Below are positions 35,981-45,089 of a stretch of 64,000 nucleotides of DNA, in pieces (the first letter of the stretch is position 1; the number at the start of each line of letters is the position of its first letter). The stretch covers positions 62,001-126,000 of the forward strand of contig NZ_SNYL01000007.1 in the NCBI RefSeq assembly GCF_004363315.1, written 5' to 3'. The notes beneath the pieces are model-generated. The model was not told the origin of the DNA. It searched no databases and saw only the letters and a program-made list of their open reading frames with translations. The position numbers and the translations under genes were made by a program. This DNA comes from Tepidicella xavieri. GTDB taxonomy: Bacteria > Pseudomonadota > Gammaproteobacteria > Burkholderiales > Burkholderiaceae_C.

Positions 35981-36340
35981 ATGAGCCAAGACCCAAACTG
36001 CATTTTTTGCAAAATCATTGCCGGTCAGATTCCGAGCCGCAAGGTGTATGAAGATGACGAGATTCTGGCCTTTCACGACATCCACCCCTGGGCACCGGTG
36101 CATTTTCTGATGGTGCCTAAACTGCATATTCCCTCGATGGCGCAACTGACGCCGGCGCACGAGCAGCTGATGGGGCGAATCATGCTGTTGGCACCCCGGC
36201 TGGCGCTGGAGCAGGGTTGCCGCCCTTACCCGGAAGGGGGCTTTCGCATCGTGGCCAACACCGGTGCCGAGGGCGGCCAGGAGGTGCATCACCTGCATGT
36301 GCACGTCATGGGCGGGCCACGGCCCTGGGCCAAGGGCTGA
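35981..36340 (+). CDS. HIT-family nucleotide hydrolase (HinT-like)
   Basis: 119 residues. N-terminal CIFCKIIAGQIPS and the C-terminal histidine triad HHLHVHVMGG (H-x-H-x-H), with AFHDIHPWAPVHFLMVPKLHIPS between. HinT-type enzymes hydrolyse adenosine phosphoramidates and acyl-AMPs. Start ATG at 35981. Confidence 0.92.
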   Translation: MSQDPNCIFCKIIAGQIPSRKVYEDDEILAFHDIHPWAPVHFLMVPKLHIPSMAQLTPAHEQLMGRIMLLAPRLALEQGCRPYPEGGFRIVANTGAEGGQEVHHLHVHVMGGPRPWAKG

Positions 36341-36490
36341 TCCCCGGCTTCGGGTCTGCCCCAGGGGGCGGAATCCATCAGTCTTCACGCATATCTGGGA
36401 CAATACCGTTGAAGACGCCCGGATGAACCTCTGGCGCGACTTAGAATCCTTTCATCATGGGGTCCCAAGCCCCGACTCTGGAGTGTAGAC

Positions 36491-36736
36491 ATGGGTACGT
36501 TTTCCATTTGGCACTGGTTGGTGGTGCTGCTGATCGTGGTGCTGGTGTTTGGCACCAAGAAGCTCAAGAACATCGGCTCCGATCTGGGCAGCGCGGTCAA
36601 GGGGTTCAAGGACGGCATGAAAGACGGCGGGACCCCCGAGTCCGCCTCCACCACCACGACCACGGCACAGGTGGGGCAGGACAAGCCGGCAGCCGAGAAA
36701 ACCACCATCGACGTCGAGGCCAAGACCAAAAGCTGA
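36491..36736 (+). CDS. tatA: Twin-arginine translocase subunit TatA
   Basis: 81 residues: short membrane helix (about 4-22), a Phe-Gly hinge ([15 protein letters not shown]), an amphipathic helix and a charged C-terminal tail. Pore-forming, abundant component of the Tat pathway for folded proteins. Candidate Tat substrates in the window include the Rieske protein PetA. Confidence 0.93.
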   Translation: MGTFSIWHWLVVLLIVVLVFGTKKLKNIGSDLGSAVKGFKDGMKDGGTPESASTTTTTAQVGQDKPAAEKTTIDVEAKTKS

Positions 36737-36757
36737 GGGCGTTGCCCCATCGCTGCC

Positions 36758-36775
36758 GCCACCTTGCAGGGTGGC
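36758..36775 (+). other. Hairpin between tatA and tatB
   Basis: GCCACC (36758-36763) and GGTGGC (36770-36775) form a 6-bp GC stem with a 6-nt loop, not followed by a T run. Could slow decay of or process the message so that TatA exceeds TatB; not a terminator by itself. Confidence 0.4.
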
Positions 36776-36802
36776 GTGGAACACTCGTTGTGAAGGCGCT
36801 GC

Positions 36803-37297
36803 ATGATTGACTTGGGCATTTCCAAGCTGGCCCTGATCGGGGTGGTGGCTCTGGTGGTGATCGGACCGGAGAAGCTGCCGCGGGTGGCTCGCACGGTCGG
36901 TACGCTGCTGGGCAAGGCGCAGCGCTATGTGGCCGAAGTCAAGGCCGAGGTCAACCGCACGATGGAGCTCGAAGAGCTCAAGAAGATGAAGGAGTCGGTG
37001 GAAAGCGCTGCCCGCGATGTCGAGTCCTCCATCCACCAGACGGCCAACGATTTCGAGAAGGAATGGTCCGAGGTGACGGCGGGGCTGGAAAATGCTTCAT
37101 CGACCACCTTCAACCCCTCTGACGCCTACTCCATCGGCTCGCCGGTGTACCCCGAGTACAAGCATCCGAAGAAAAACTTCCGCCTCAAGCAAAAGGCGGT
37201 GCCCCAGTGGTTCAAGGCCCGCACCGGCATTCGCACCCGGGCGTTGTCGGGTGCCGCTCGTGTGGCGCGCTTTCGGCCCAAGTCCCGTTCGTTCTGA
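36803..37297 (+). CDS. tatB: Twin-arginine translocase subunit TatB
   Basis: 164 residues: [27 protein letters not shown] gives the membrane helix and the Gly-Pro hinge of TatB, followed by a long amphipathic/coiled region (about 45-95) and a basic C-terminus. Works with TatC as the signal-peptide receptor. Confidence 0.93.
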   Translation: MIDLGISKLALIGVVALVVIGPEKLPRVARTVGTLLGKAQRYVAEVKAEVNRTMELEELKKMKESVESAARDVESSIHQTANDFEKEWSEVTAGLENASSTTFNPSDAYSIGSPVYPEYKHPKKNFRLKQKAVPQWFKARTGIRTRALSGAARVARFRPKSRSF

Positions 37298-37317
37298 TCG
37301 TTTCGCACACCCCACTC

Positions 37318-38103
37318 ATGCCCGACCCGAAAGACAAGACGGACGAACTCGCCGGCACCGAGCAGCCCTTCGTGCAGCACCTCATCGAACTGCGCGACCG
37401 CATCATCTACTCGATTGCGGGGGTCGTGGTCTGCATGGCGCTGCTGGCGATCTGGCCCGGACCCAGTGGCCTGATCGACTTCATCGCCGTGCCCATCCGC
37501 AATCACATGCCGCCCGACATGAAACTGATTGCGGTGGGGGTGTTCACGCCCTTTTTCGTGCCGCTGAAGGTGCTGATGATGGCCGGGCTGCTCATGGCGC
37601 TGCCTTGGGTCATGTACCAGCTATGGGCGTTCATCGCGCCGGGGCTGTACAGCCACGAGAAGCGTTTTGCCATTCCGCTGATCGTCATTGGCAGCATCCT
37701 GGCCTATCTGGGTATCGCCTTCGTGCAGTTTTTCGTGCTGGACAAGATGTTCGGCTTTATCCAGGGCTTCACCCCGGACAGCGTCAACGCCACGCCGGAC
37801 ATTGCCTCCTACGTCGAGGCCATCCTGTCGCTGTATCTGGCCTTTGGGTTGGCGTTCCAGGTGCCCATCGTGGTGATGTTGCTGGTGCGCTTTGGCATCG
37901 TCACGGTCGATAAGCTCAAGAGCTTCCGCGGTTACTTCATCGTGGTGGCGTTCATCATCGCGGCCATCGTCACGCCGCCGGATGTGATCTCGCAAATCGC
38001 CTTGGCAGTGCCGATGTGCCTGCTCTATGAACTGGGCATCATCGGTTCGCGCTGGTTTGCCAAGGCCACGCAGGCCCCCGAAGAGGCCTCTGACCAGGGC
38101 TGA
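37318..38103 (+). CDS. tatC: Twin-arginine translocase subunit TatC
   Basis: 261 residues and six membrane helices; signature region FVQHLIELRDRIIYSIAG at the N-terminus and a middle segment with YQLWAFIAPGLYSHEKRF. ATG at 37318 selected because it precedes the conserved PFVQHLIELR. Its TGA abuts the stop of the convergent protease gene, the two stops forming TGATCA. Confidence 0.95.
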   Translation: MPDPKDKTDELAGTEQPFVQHLIELRDRIIYSIAGVVVCMALLAIWPGPSGLIDFIAVPIRNHMPPDMKLIAVGVFTPFFVPLKVLMMAGLLMALPWVMYQLWAFIAPGLYSHEKRFAIPLIVIGSILAYLGIAFVQFFVLDKMFGFIQGFTPDSVNATPDIASYVEAILSLYLAFGLAFQVPIVVMLLVRFGIVTVDKLKSFRGYFIVVAFIIAAIVTPPDVISQIALAVPMCLLYELGIIGSRWFAKATQAPEEASDQG

Positions 38104-39249
38104 TCAGCGCGATCGGCCGTTGGGGTTGCGTCGCCCGGGGACGACACGCAGCGTCTGCCGTCCATCGCGGCGCTCCACTTCGATGTCGGCGGGCTGCCCC
38201 GGAGTGAGGGCTGCCACGGTGGCCAGCAGGCCGGCCACGTCGCGCACCGGCTGCCCGTTGATCTGGGTGATGACGTCCCCGGGGCGAATGCCGGCGGCCG
38301 CCGCAGGGCCGTTTTGCAACACCCCGGTGATGATCACGCCATGGGTGCGCCGGGTGCCGAAGTGTTGGGCGAGTTCGGCGTTGAGCTGACGCGGCTCTAC
38401 CCCCAGCCAGCCGCGCGTCACCGAGCCGTCTCGCACGATGGCTTCCAGCACGTAGCGGGCCGTGGAGGTGGGGATGGCAAAGCCAATCCCCATCGAGCCG
38501 CCAGAGCGCGAATAGATGGCGGTGTTGATGCCCATCAGGTGGCCATTGACATCGACCAGGGCACCGCCCGAATTGCCCGGGTTGATGGCGGCATCCGTCT
38601 GGATGAAGTTTTCAAACGTGTTGATGCCCAACTGGTTGCGGCCCAGCGCGCTGACGATGCCGCTGGTCACGGTCTGCCCCACGCCAAAAGGGTTGCCAAT
38701 GGCCAGCACCACATCGCCCACTTCCAGCGCGTCGGAGTCGCCCAGCAGGATGACAGGGAGTTCATCGAGATCGATCTTGAGGACGGCCAGATCGGTTTCG
38801 GGGTCGGTGCCGATGATGCGGGCCAGGGCCTGGCGCCCGTCGCTGAGCTGCACCTCGATTTCGTCGGCTTCCTCGACCACGTGGTTGTTGGTCAGGATAT
38901 AGCCCTGCGGGCTGACGATCACGCCCGAGCCGAGGCCGGTCTGCGGTTGGCGGTTGAACTGGTCGCCAAAGAAAAAGCGGAACCACGGGTCATCGGCATG
39001 GGGCGAGCGGCTGGGCATCTTGCTGGTGCTGATGCTGACGACCGCTGGCGAGGCCAGCTTGGCCGCCTGACTCAGGCTGGTGGTGCGTACCGCCTCGCTG
39101 CGGTCCAGGCCGCTGGCGTCGAACACCGGCACGATGCTGGCCAGGGTAGGGCGCCGGTGCAGCCACTGCGGCTTGAGCGTGGCCACGATGAACCAGACGG
39201 CCAGCAGCACGGTCACCGTCTGGGCGAACAAGAGCCAATAACGTTTCAT
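38104..39249 (-). CDS. DegS/DegQ-like membrane-anchored serine protease
   Basis: 381 residues: N-terminal membrane anchor (about 6-25), trypsin-like protease with His123 (TNNHVV), Asp153 (TDLAVLKID), Ser227 (GNSGGAL), and one PDZ domain (about 275-370: GWLGVEPRQLN...GIRPGDVITQINGQPV). One PDZ plus a membrane anchor is the DegS layout, so it may act in an envelope-stress cascade; DegQ/MucD-like housekeeping is an alternative. The frame is open 31 codons upstream, but ATG 39249 gives the anchor start MKRYWLLFAQ. Confidence 0.9.
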   Translation of the reverse strand: MKRYWLLFAQTVTVLLAVWFIVATLKPQWLHRRPTLASIVPVFDASGLDRSEAVRTTSLSQAAKLASPAVVSISTSKMPSRSPHADDPWFRFFFGDQFNRQPQTGLGSGVIVSPQGYILTNNHVVEEADEIEVQLSDGRQALARIIGTDPETDLAVLKIDLDELPVILLGDSDALEVGDVVLAIGNPFGVGQTVTSGIVSALGRNQLGINTFENFIQTDAAINPGNSGGALVDVNGHLMGINTAIYSRSGGSMGIGFAIPTSTARYVLEAIVRDGSVTRGWLGVEPRQLNAELAQHFGTRRTHGVIITGVLQNGPAAAAGIRPGDVITQINGQPVRDVAGLLATVAALTPGQPADIEVERRDGRQTLRVVPGRRNPNGRSR

Positions 39250-39370
39250 TTCGATCGATCCCTCATGCAACGCCGGCTTGATCTGCATCAACACATGGGC
39301 CGGTCTGCTCGTTTCACAATGGCCGTGTTCTGAGCTGTCCACACATCACGATTCCAAGAACGGAGAGGCC

Positions 39371-39523
39371 ATGAAAGCGATTGTCGATCTTTTTTCGACG
39401 GATTACGGGTTGTTCAGCATTGCCGTGATAGCGATCGTCATCGGGATGGCTGTCTGGTTCTACCGGTTCTTCGCGAAGAAAATCGAGGAGTCGGAGCGGC
39501 AGGCCAAGCGCATCGAGCCCTGA
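39371..39523 (+). CDS. DUF3149 single-span micro-protein
   Basis: 50 residues: MKAIVDLFSTDYGLFSIAVIAIVIGMAVWFYRFF-type sequence with one membrane helix (about 14-34) and a charged tail (KKIEESERQAKR). GGAGAGG sits just upstream of the ATG. Matches the small DUF3149 family; function unknown. Confidence 0.8.
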   Translation: MKAIVDLFSTDYGLFSIAVIAIVIGMAVWFYRFFAKKIEESERQAKRIEP

Positions 39524-39581
39524 CGGCCTGTGGGCAGGATGCGACAATCGGCGCATTCTGGTCGATTCGAGAGTTTTGCCG

Positions 39582-40376
39582 ATGTCGTCTGCCCATGACT
39601 GGGCAGCAGACCCGCCGCCGGTGCATCGCGACGCCTTGCGCGCCCGGCTCGACGAGTTGCTGCAGCCCGAGCGTTTCCGCGATTACGGCCCCAACGGCCT
39701 GCAGGTCGAGGGGCGTGCCGAGGTCCGCCGCCTGGTCACCGGCGTGACGGCCAGCCGCGCGCTGATCGAGCAGGCGATCGACGCCGGCGCCGATGCCATT
39801 CTGGTGCATCACGGCTTGTTCTGGCGCGGCCAATCCGGTTGCGTGACCGGTTGGATGAAGCAGCGCCTGGGCCTGCTGCTGAAGCACGACGTCAGTCTGC
39901 TGGCCTATCACCTGCCGCTCGATGCCCACGCCACGCTGGGCAACAACGCGCAACTCGGCGAGGTGTTGGGCTTTGCCCCCGGGCCAGAGGGTTGGGCGCA
40001 TTTCGGCGAGCAGGCGCTCGGATTCATCGGCGCCGCCGATTTTCTCGATGCCTGCGCCCTGGCGGCGCACGTGCAGGCCCGGCTCGGGCGGCCCGTGACG
40101 TGCATCGACGCGCCCGGGCGGCCGATCCGCCGAGTGGGCTGGTGCACTGGCGGGGCGCAGGGGTATTTCGAGGCCGCCATCGAGGCGGGTGTCGATGCGT
40201 TTATTACTGGGGAGCTCTCGGAGCCGCAGACCCACTACGCGCGCGAATGCGGGGTGGCGTTTCTGGCCTGTGGCCACCACGCCACCGAGCGCTACGGCGC
40301 GCCAGCCGTGGGGGCTTGGGTCGCGCAGCAACTGGGCATCGAGCACCGGTTCATCGAAGTGGACAACCCGGCATGA
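39582..40376 (+). CDS. Nif3-like dinuclear metal-centre protein (YbgI family)
   Basis: 264 residues. Metal ligands are visible in ILVHHGLFW, the HLPLDAH segment, and the C-terminal HHATERYG. Conserved hexameric family; proposed roles as a GTP cyclohydrolase-like or salvage enzyme are unproven. Overlaps pdxA by 4 bp. Confidence 0.9.
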   Translation: MSSAHDWAADPPPVHRDALRARLDELLQPERFRDYGPNGLQVEGRAEVRRLVTGVTASRALIEQAIDAGADAILVHHGLFWRGQSGCVTGWMKQRLGLLLKHDVSLLAYHLPLDAHATLGNNAQLGEVLGFAPGPEGWAHFGEQALGFIGAADFLDACALAAHVQARLGRPVTCIDAPGRPIRRVGWCTGGAQGYFEAAIEAGVDAFITGELSEPQTHYARECGVAFLACGHHATERYGAPAVGAWVAQQLGIEHRFIEVDNPA

Positions 40377-41413
40377 ACGCTGCGCCGCGGCCAGTGGCCA
40401 TCACCATGGGCGACCCGGCCGGGGTGGGGCCGGAGATCATTGCGAAATTGTTTCGGCGCCGGCCGCAGTGGGCCAGCCGCTGCGTGGTGGTGGGAGACGT
40501 GGAGGTGATGCGCCGGGCGGCCCACGTCACGGGAGGGCGCCTGCCGTTGGCCGTGATCGAGCGCTGGGCCGATGCCGCCCAGGTGCCGCCGGGCAGTTTG
40601 CCGGTGCTGCCGGTGGCTGGGCTGTCGGCCCCGGTGGCCTGGGGGCGGGTCAGCCCCATGGCGGGGGCGGCGGCCATCGCTGCCATCGAGTGCGCCGTGC
40701 AGGCGGCCTTGCAGGGTGATGTGGCTGCCGTGGTGACGGCCCCCGTGCACAAAGAGGCGCTGCATCAGGCCGGTCTGCCTTATCCCGGGCACACCGAGTT
40801 TTTGCAGGCGCTGGCCGCCCGGCACCAGGGGTGTCCGGTGGCGCAGATGCCGGTGCGCATGATGCTGTCGAACGACGAACTGCGCACCGTGCTGGTCAGC
40901 ATCCACGTTTCGCTGCGGACGGCCATCGAAGCCGTCACTCTGGAGAATGTGCTGGAGACCATCCGCATCACGGACCGGCACCTGCGTCAGGTCATGGGCA
41001 TGGCGGCGCCGCGCATCGCCGTGGCCGGGCTCAACCCCCATGCGGGCGAGGGCGGGCTGTTCGGTCGGGAGGAGGTGGACGTGATCGCCCCCGCCGTGGC
41101 GGCAGCCCGGGCCGAGGGGGTGGATGCCCACGGCCCCCTGCCACCGGATACGGTGTTCATGCAGGCGCGGCGAGGCGCTTACGACGTGGTGGTGGCCCAG
41201 TACCACGATCAGGGGCTCATTCCCGTCAAATACCTGGGTCTGGAGCACGGCGTCAACACCACGCTGGGCTTGCCCTTCCTGAGAACCAGCCCCGACCACG
41301 GCACGGCCTTCGACCTCGCCGGCACAGGCCGCGCCGATCCTTCCAGCCTGGAGGCTGCCGTGGCCGCGGCCTTGCGCGAGCCGCCGCTGCCGCGCCGCCC
41401 AAAGCCCGACTGA
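40373..41413 (+). CDS. pdxA: 4-hydroxythreonine-4-phosphate dehydrogenase
   Basis: NAD-dependent step of the DXP-dependent pyridoxal phosphate pathway. 346 residues: TMGDPAGVGPEI at the N-terminus, VTAPVHKEALHQAGLPYPGHTEF, GLNPHAGEGGLFGREE, and AQYHDQGLIPVKYLG with metal-binding His residues. Coupled to the Nif3-like gene. Confidence 0.95.
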   Translation: MNAAPRPVAITMGDPAGVGPEIIAKLFRRRPQWASRCVVVGDVEVMRRAAHVTGGRLPLAVIERWADAAQVPPGSLPVLPVAGLSAPVAWGRVSPMAGAAAIAAIECAVQAALQGDVAAVVTAPVHKEALHQAGLPYPGHTEFLQALAARHQGCPVAQMPVRMMLSNDELRTVLVSIHVSLRTAIEAVTLENVLETIRITDRHLRQVMGMAAPRIAVAGLNPHAGEGGLFGREEVDVIAPAVAAARAEGVDAHGPLPPDTVFMQARRGAYDVVVAQYHDQGLIPVKYLGLEHGVNTTLGLPFLRTSPDHGTAFDLAGTGRADPSSLEAAVAAALREPPLPRRPKPD

Positions 41414-41450
41414 GCCCCGAAACATTCGGAAACAGCCTGTGGCTATCCTT

Positions 41451-41456
41451 TACAAT
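41451..41456 (+). promoter_or_regulatory. Putative -10 element of petABC
   Basis: TACAAT 82 bp upstream of the petA ATG, in the spacer after pdxA. The -35 position (GGAAAC) is poor. A CGGGT-TG-ACCCG inverted repeat (41458-41469) directly follows, near the expected transcription start. Confidence 0.4.
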
Positions 41457-41537
41457 GCGGGTTGACCCGAGGAGCGGTGCGTCCGTCTGTACTCGCCGGG
41501 TCCCGCATCCGAGTAGCCAAGTCACAGAAAGATCCCC

Positions 41538-42134
41538 ATGAGCGAAGCAACCGTAGACAACGGCCGCCGCACCTGGCTCATCACCTCATGCGCCATGGGT
41601 GGCGTGGGGGCAGCCGCCGTCGCCGTACCATTCGTCAGTTCCTTCCAGCCTTCAGAGCGGGCCCGTGCCGCTGGCGCCTCCGTCGAGGTCGATATCTCGG
41701 GGCTGCAGCCCGGTGAAAAAATCGTGGTGGAGTGGCGCGGCAAGCCAGTGTGGATCATGCGCCGCACCGAAGAGCAGTTGGCCACCCTCGAAAAGCTCGA
41801 AGACCAACTTGCCGATCCGAACTCGCAGCGCACGGCCTATCCGACCCCGCCGTACGCGCGCAACCGCCATCGCTCGATCAAGCCCGAAATCTTCATTGCC
41901 ATCGGCATCTGTTCGCACCTGGGTTGCTCGCCCATCGACAAGCTCCAGCCCGGCCCGCAGCCTTCGCTGCCCAATGATTGGCTGGGCGGCTTCCTCTGCC
42001 CCTGCCACGGCTCTACCTTCGACCTGGCCGGGCGTGTGTTCCGCAACAAGCCCGCGCCCGACAACCTCGAAATCCCGCCGCACCACTACCTGTCTGAAAC
42101 CGTGGTGCTGATCGGTGAAGAAGCGAAAGCCTGA
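41538..42134 (+). CDS. petA: Ubiquinol-cytochrome c reductase Rieske Fe-S subunit
   Basis: 198 residues. N-terminal signal-anchor with a twin-arginine motif (NGRRTWLITS, Arg10-Arg11), as usual for Rieske proteins exported by Tat. 2Fe-2S ligands Cys125, His127 (CSHLGC) and Cys154, His157 (CPCHG); the paired Cys130 and Cys156 form the disulfide. First gene of the bc1 complex operon. Confidence 0.96.
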   Translation: MSEATVDNGRRTWLITSCAMGGVGAAAVAVPFVSSFQPSERARAAGASVEVDISGLQPGEKIVVEWRGKPVWIMRRTEEQLATLEKLEDQLADPNSQRTAYPTPPYARNRHRSIKPEIFIAIGICSHLGCSPIDKLQPGPQPSLPNDWLGGFLCPCHGSTFDLAGRVFRNKPAPDNLEIPPHHYLSETVVLIGEEAKA

Positions 42135-42154
42135 CCAGCGCGTAGAGGACCATC

Positions 42155-43576
42155 ATGGCTGAATTCAAGGAAGTCTCTCCCAACGCCCCGGCGGGCGAAA
42201 AGCTGCTGAACTGGATCGACAACCGGTTCCCGTTGTCCAAGCTGTACAAGGAGCATCTCTCCGAGTACTACGCCCCCAAGAACTTCAACTTCTGGTATTT
42301 CTTCGGCTCGCTGGCGCTGCTGGTGCTGGTGATCCAGATCGTGACCGGCATCTTCCTGGTCATGCACTACAAGCCCGACGCTTCGCTCAACGACGCGGGC
42401 GTGCCGGTGGCTTTTGCCTCCATCGAGTACATCATGCGCGATGTGCCCTGGGGCTGGCTGATTCGCTACATGCACTCGACCGGCGCCTCCATGTTCTTCG
42501 TGGTGGTGTACCTGCACATGTACCGCGGGCTCATCTACGGTTCCTATCGCAAGCCGCGTGAGCTGGTCTGGATCTTCGGTTGCGCCATCTTCCTGGTGCT
42601 GATGGCCGAAGCCTTCATGGGCTACCTGCTGCCCTGGGGCCAAATGTCTTACTGGGGCGCTCAGGTGATCGTGAACCTGTTCTCGGCCGTTCCGGTGATC
42701 GGCCCCGACCTGGCCATTCTGATCCGTGGTGATTACGTGGTGGGCGACGCCACGCTCAACCGCTTCTTCAGCTTTCACGTGATTGCCGTGCCCCTGGTGT
42801 TGCTGGGTCTGGTGGTGGCACACATCATCGCGCTGCACGAAGTGGGCTCCAACAACCCCGACGGCATCGAGATCAAAGCCAACAAGGATGCCGATGGCAA
42901 GCCGGTGGATGGCATTCCCTTCCATCCCTACTACACCGTGCACGACATCCTGGGGGTGGCCGTGTTCCTGATGGTGTTCTCGGCCATCGTGTTCTTCGCG
43001 CCCACCTTCGGCGGCTTCTTCCTGGAGTACAACAACTTCATCCCGGCCGATCCGCTCAAGACGCCCGATCACATCGCGCCGGTTTGGTACTTCACGCCGT
43101 TCTACTCCATGCTGCGTGCGGTGACCACCGAGATGATGTACGTGCTCGTGGCTTGCGTGGTCTTGGGCGCGGTGCTCGGCGTGGTCAAGTCTTCACTGGG
43201 CACGGTGGGCAAGGCGTCCATCGTCATCGGTGCGGTGGTGGCCTCGGTGCTGATGTTGTCGATCGACGCCAAGTTCTGGGGCGTGGTCGTCATGGGCGGT
43301 GCCGTCATCATCCTGTTCTTCCTGCCCTGGCTGGATCACTCGCCGGTCAAGTCCATCCGCTATCGCCCGACCTGGAACAAGTACCTCTACGCCCTGTTCG
43401 TCATCAACTTCCTGGTTCTGGGTTACCTGGGTGTGCTGCCCCCGTTCCCGGTGGGTGAGCGGGTGTCTCAGATCGGCACGCTGTTCTACTTCGGTTTCTT
43501 CCTGCTCATGCCTTGGTGGAGCCGTCTGGGTGAGTTCAAACCCGTGCCTTCGCGCGTGACCTACACCCCTCACTGA
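42155..43576 (+). CDS. petB: Ubiquinol-cytochrome c reductase cytochrome b
   Basis: 473 residues, membrane-embedded with two b hemes; His ligands are in RYMHSTGASMFFVVVYLHMYRG and in the FFSFHVIAVPLVLLGLVVAHI helix. The Q-site PEW motif is modified in this family to a P-V-W type (HIAPVWYFTPFY). Length fits betaproteobacterial cytochrome b. Confidence 0.96.
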   Translation: MAEFKEVSPNAPAGEKLLNWIDNRFPLSKLYKEHLSEYYAPKNFNFWYFFGSLALLVLVIQIVTGIFLVMHYKPDASLNDAGVPVAFASIEYIMRDVPWGWLIRYMHSTGASMFFVVVYLHMYRGLIYGSYRKPRELVWIFGCAIFLVLMAEAFMGYLLPWGQMSYWGAQVIVNLFSAVPVIGPDLAILIRGDYVVGDATLNRFFSFHVIAVPLVLLGLVVAHIIALHEVGSNNPDGIEIKANKDADGKPVDGIPFHPYYTVHDILGVAVFLMVFSAIVFFAPTFGGFFLEYNNFIPADPLKTPDHIAPVWYFTPFYSMLRAVTTEMMYVLVACVVLGAVLGVVKSSLGTVGKASIVIGAVVASVLMLSIDAKFWGVVVMGGAVIILFFLPWLDHSPVKSIRYRPTWNKYLYALFVINFLVLGYLGVLPPFPVGERVSQIGTLFYFGFFLLMPWWSRLGEFKPVPSRVTYTPH

Positions 43577-43604
43577 ACACCACCCTTTGCAGGAGTCGAC
43601 ACAA

Positions 43605-44360
43605 ATGAAAAAATGGATCGTGGGTTGCCTGATTGCATTCGGGATGGCTTCCGGTGCCCTGGCCGCCAAGAGCGAATTCCCGTTGGACAAGGCGCCCAAC
43701 CTGACCAATGACATGGCGGCGCTGCAAAACGGCGCCAAGCTGTTCGTCAACTACTGTCTGAACTGCCATTCGGCGTCGTTCTTCCGCTACAACCGCCTGA
43801 CCGAGCTCGGCCTGACCGAGCGTCAGATCCGAGACAACCTGATGTTCTTCTCGGATCGTGTGGGCGATCAGATGCGGGCCAACATCGACCCGGCACAGGC
43901 CAAGGAGTGGTTCGGCGCGCAGCCGCCCGATCTGACGCTGGTGGCCCGTTCGCGCTCCGGGTACACCTATCCCGGCCGGGATTACCTCTACACCCTGCTG
44001 CGCACCTACTACCGCGACGACACCAAGATCACTGGCTGGAACAACCTGGCGTTCGACTCGATCGGCATGCCCAACCCGCTGTGGGAACTGCAAGGTGAGC
44101 GCCGCCCGATCATCGAAACCGTCTCCACCGGCCATGGCGAGACCCGCATCCTGCGCGGCTGGGAGCAGGTCAAGCCCGGTACCATGTCGCCGGCCGAGTT
44201 TGATCGCGCCGTGGCCGATCTGGTGGCCTTCATGGACTGGATGAGCGAGCCCAACCAGAACCAGCGCGTGCGCCTGGGGGTGTGGGTGATGATCTTCCTT
44301 GGCGTGTTCACCATCGTGGCCTGGCGCCTGAACGCGGCTTACTGGAAAGACGTCAAATAA
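43605..44360 (+). CDS. petC: Ubiquinol-cytochrome c reductase cytochrome c1
   Basis: 251 residues. Signal peptide (cleavage about ALA-AKSE, residue 20), heme c motif CLNCH (51-55), distal Met candidate in NPLWELQ region, and a C-terminal membrane anchor (about 222-243). ATG at 43605 has AGGAG upstream. Confidence 0.95.
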   Translation: MKKWIVGCLIAFGMASGALAAKSEFPLDKAPNLTNDMAALQNGAKLFVNYCLNCHSASFFRYNRLTELGLTERQIRDNLMFFSDRVGDQMRANIDPAQAKEWFGAQPPDLTLVARSRSGYTYPGRDYLYTLLRTYYRDDTKITGWNNLAFDSIGMPNPLWELQGERRPIIETVSTGHGETRILRGWEQVKPGTMSPAEFDRAVADLVAFMDWMSEPNQNQRVRLGVWVMIFLGVFTIVAWRLNAAYWKDVK

Positions 44361-44394
44361 GGGATCGTCCGCCTGCGCCGGCGGGCGGCTCGAC

Positions 44395-44450
44395 ACAGTG
44401 GTCTGCCAGGCCCTGGCAAGGGCGTGAAGGCAAACCACTGTTTTTGTTTT
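44395..44450 (+). terminator. Rho-independent terminator between petC and sspA
   Basis: ACAGTGGT (44395-44402) pairs with ACCACTGT (44434-44441) around an inner GC-rich region that also contains CCAGG/CCTGG, followed by TTTTTGTTTT. Ends 17 bp before the sspA start, so it terminates pet transcription and may attenuate read-through into sspA. Confidence 0.75.
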
Positions 44451-44467
44451 GTTGAGGAGCAATTCCC

Positions 44468-45079
44468 ATGATGGTTTTGTATTCGGGCACCACCTGCCCC
44501 TATTCCCACCGCTGCCGCTTCGTGCTGTTCGAGAAGGGCATGGATTTCGAGATCCGTGACGTTGACCTCTACAACAAGCCCGAAGACATCGCGGTGATGA
44601 ACCCTTATGGTCAGGTGCCGATTCTGGTCGAGCGCGACCTGATCCTGTACGAGTCCAACATCATCAACGAGTACATCGACGAACGTTTCCCTCACCCGCA
44701 GCTCATGCCGGGCGACCCGGTCGATCGTGCTCGGGTGCGCCTGTTTCTGCTCAACTTCGAGAAAGAGCTGTTCACGCACGTGTCGGTGTTGGAGTCGCGC
44801 ACGGCCAAGGGCAATGAAAAAGCCATCGAGAAGGCCAAGAACCACATTCGCGACCGGCTGACCCAGCTCGCCCCGGTGTTCCTGAAGAACAAATACATGC
44901 TGGGCGAAAATTTCTCCATGCTCGACGTTGCCATCGCCCCCCTGTTGTGGCGGTTGGATCACTACGGCATTGAACTGAGCAAGAACGCGGCGCCGCTGCT
45001 GAAGTACGCCGAGCGCATTTTTTCGCGCCCGGCCTACATCGAGGCGCTGACGCCTTCCGAAAAGGTGATGCGCAAATAA
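44468..45079 (+). CDS. sspA: Stringent starvation protein A
   Basis: 203-residue GST-fold protein without transferase function that binds RNA polymerase; in E. coli it affects stationary-phase and acid-tolerance genes. N-terminal thioredoxin-like domain with CPYSHRCRFVLFEKGMDFEIRDVD and NPYGQVPILVERDLILYESNIINEYIDERFPHP-type core, then the helical domain with LDVAIAPLLWRLDHYGIEL. Second ATG at 44471 is also possible. Located next to sspB as usual. Confidence 0.93.
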   Translation: MMVLYSGTTCPYSHRCRFVLFEKGMDFEIRDVDLYNKPEDIAVMNPYGQVPILVERDLILYESNIINEYIDERFPHPQLMPGDPVDRARVRLFLLNFEKELFTHVSVLESRTAKGNEKAIEKAKNHIRDRLTQLAPVFLKNKYMLGENFSMLDVAIAPLLWRLDHYGIELSKNAAPLLKYAERIFSRPAYIEALTPSEKVMRK

Positions 45080-45089
45080 GCCGGTCCTC

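Noticed and set aside
41458-41469. CGGGT-TG-ACCCG as a terminator of pdxA
   Set aside because: No T tract follows and it lies right after the TACAAT of the putative pet promoter; more likely an operator or chance.
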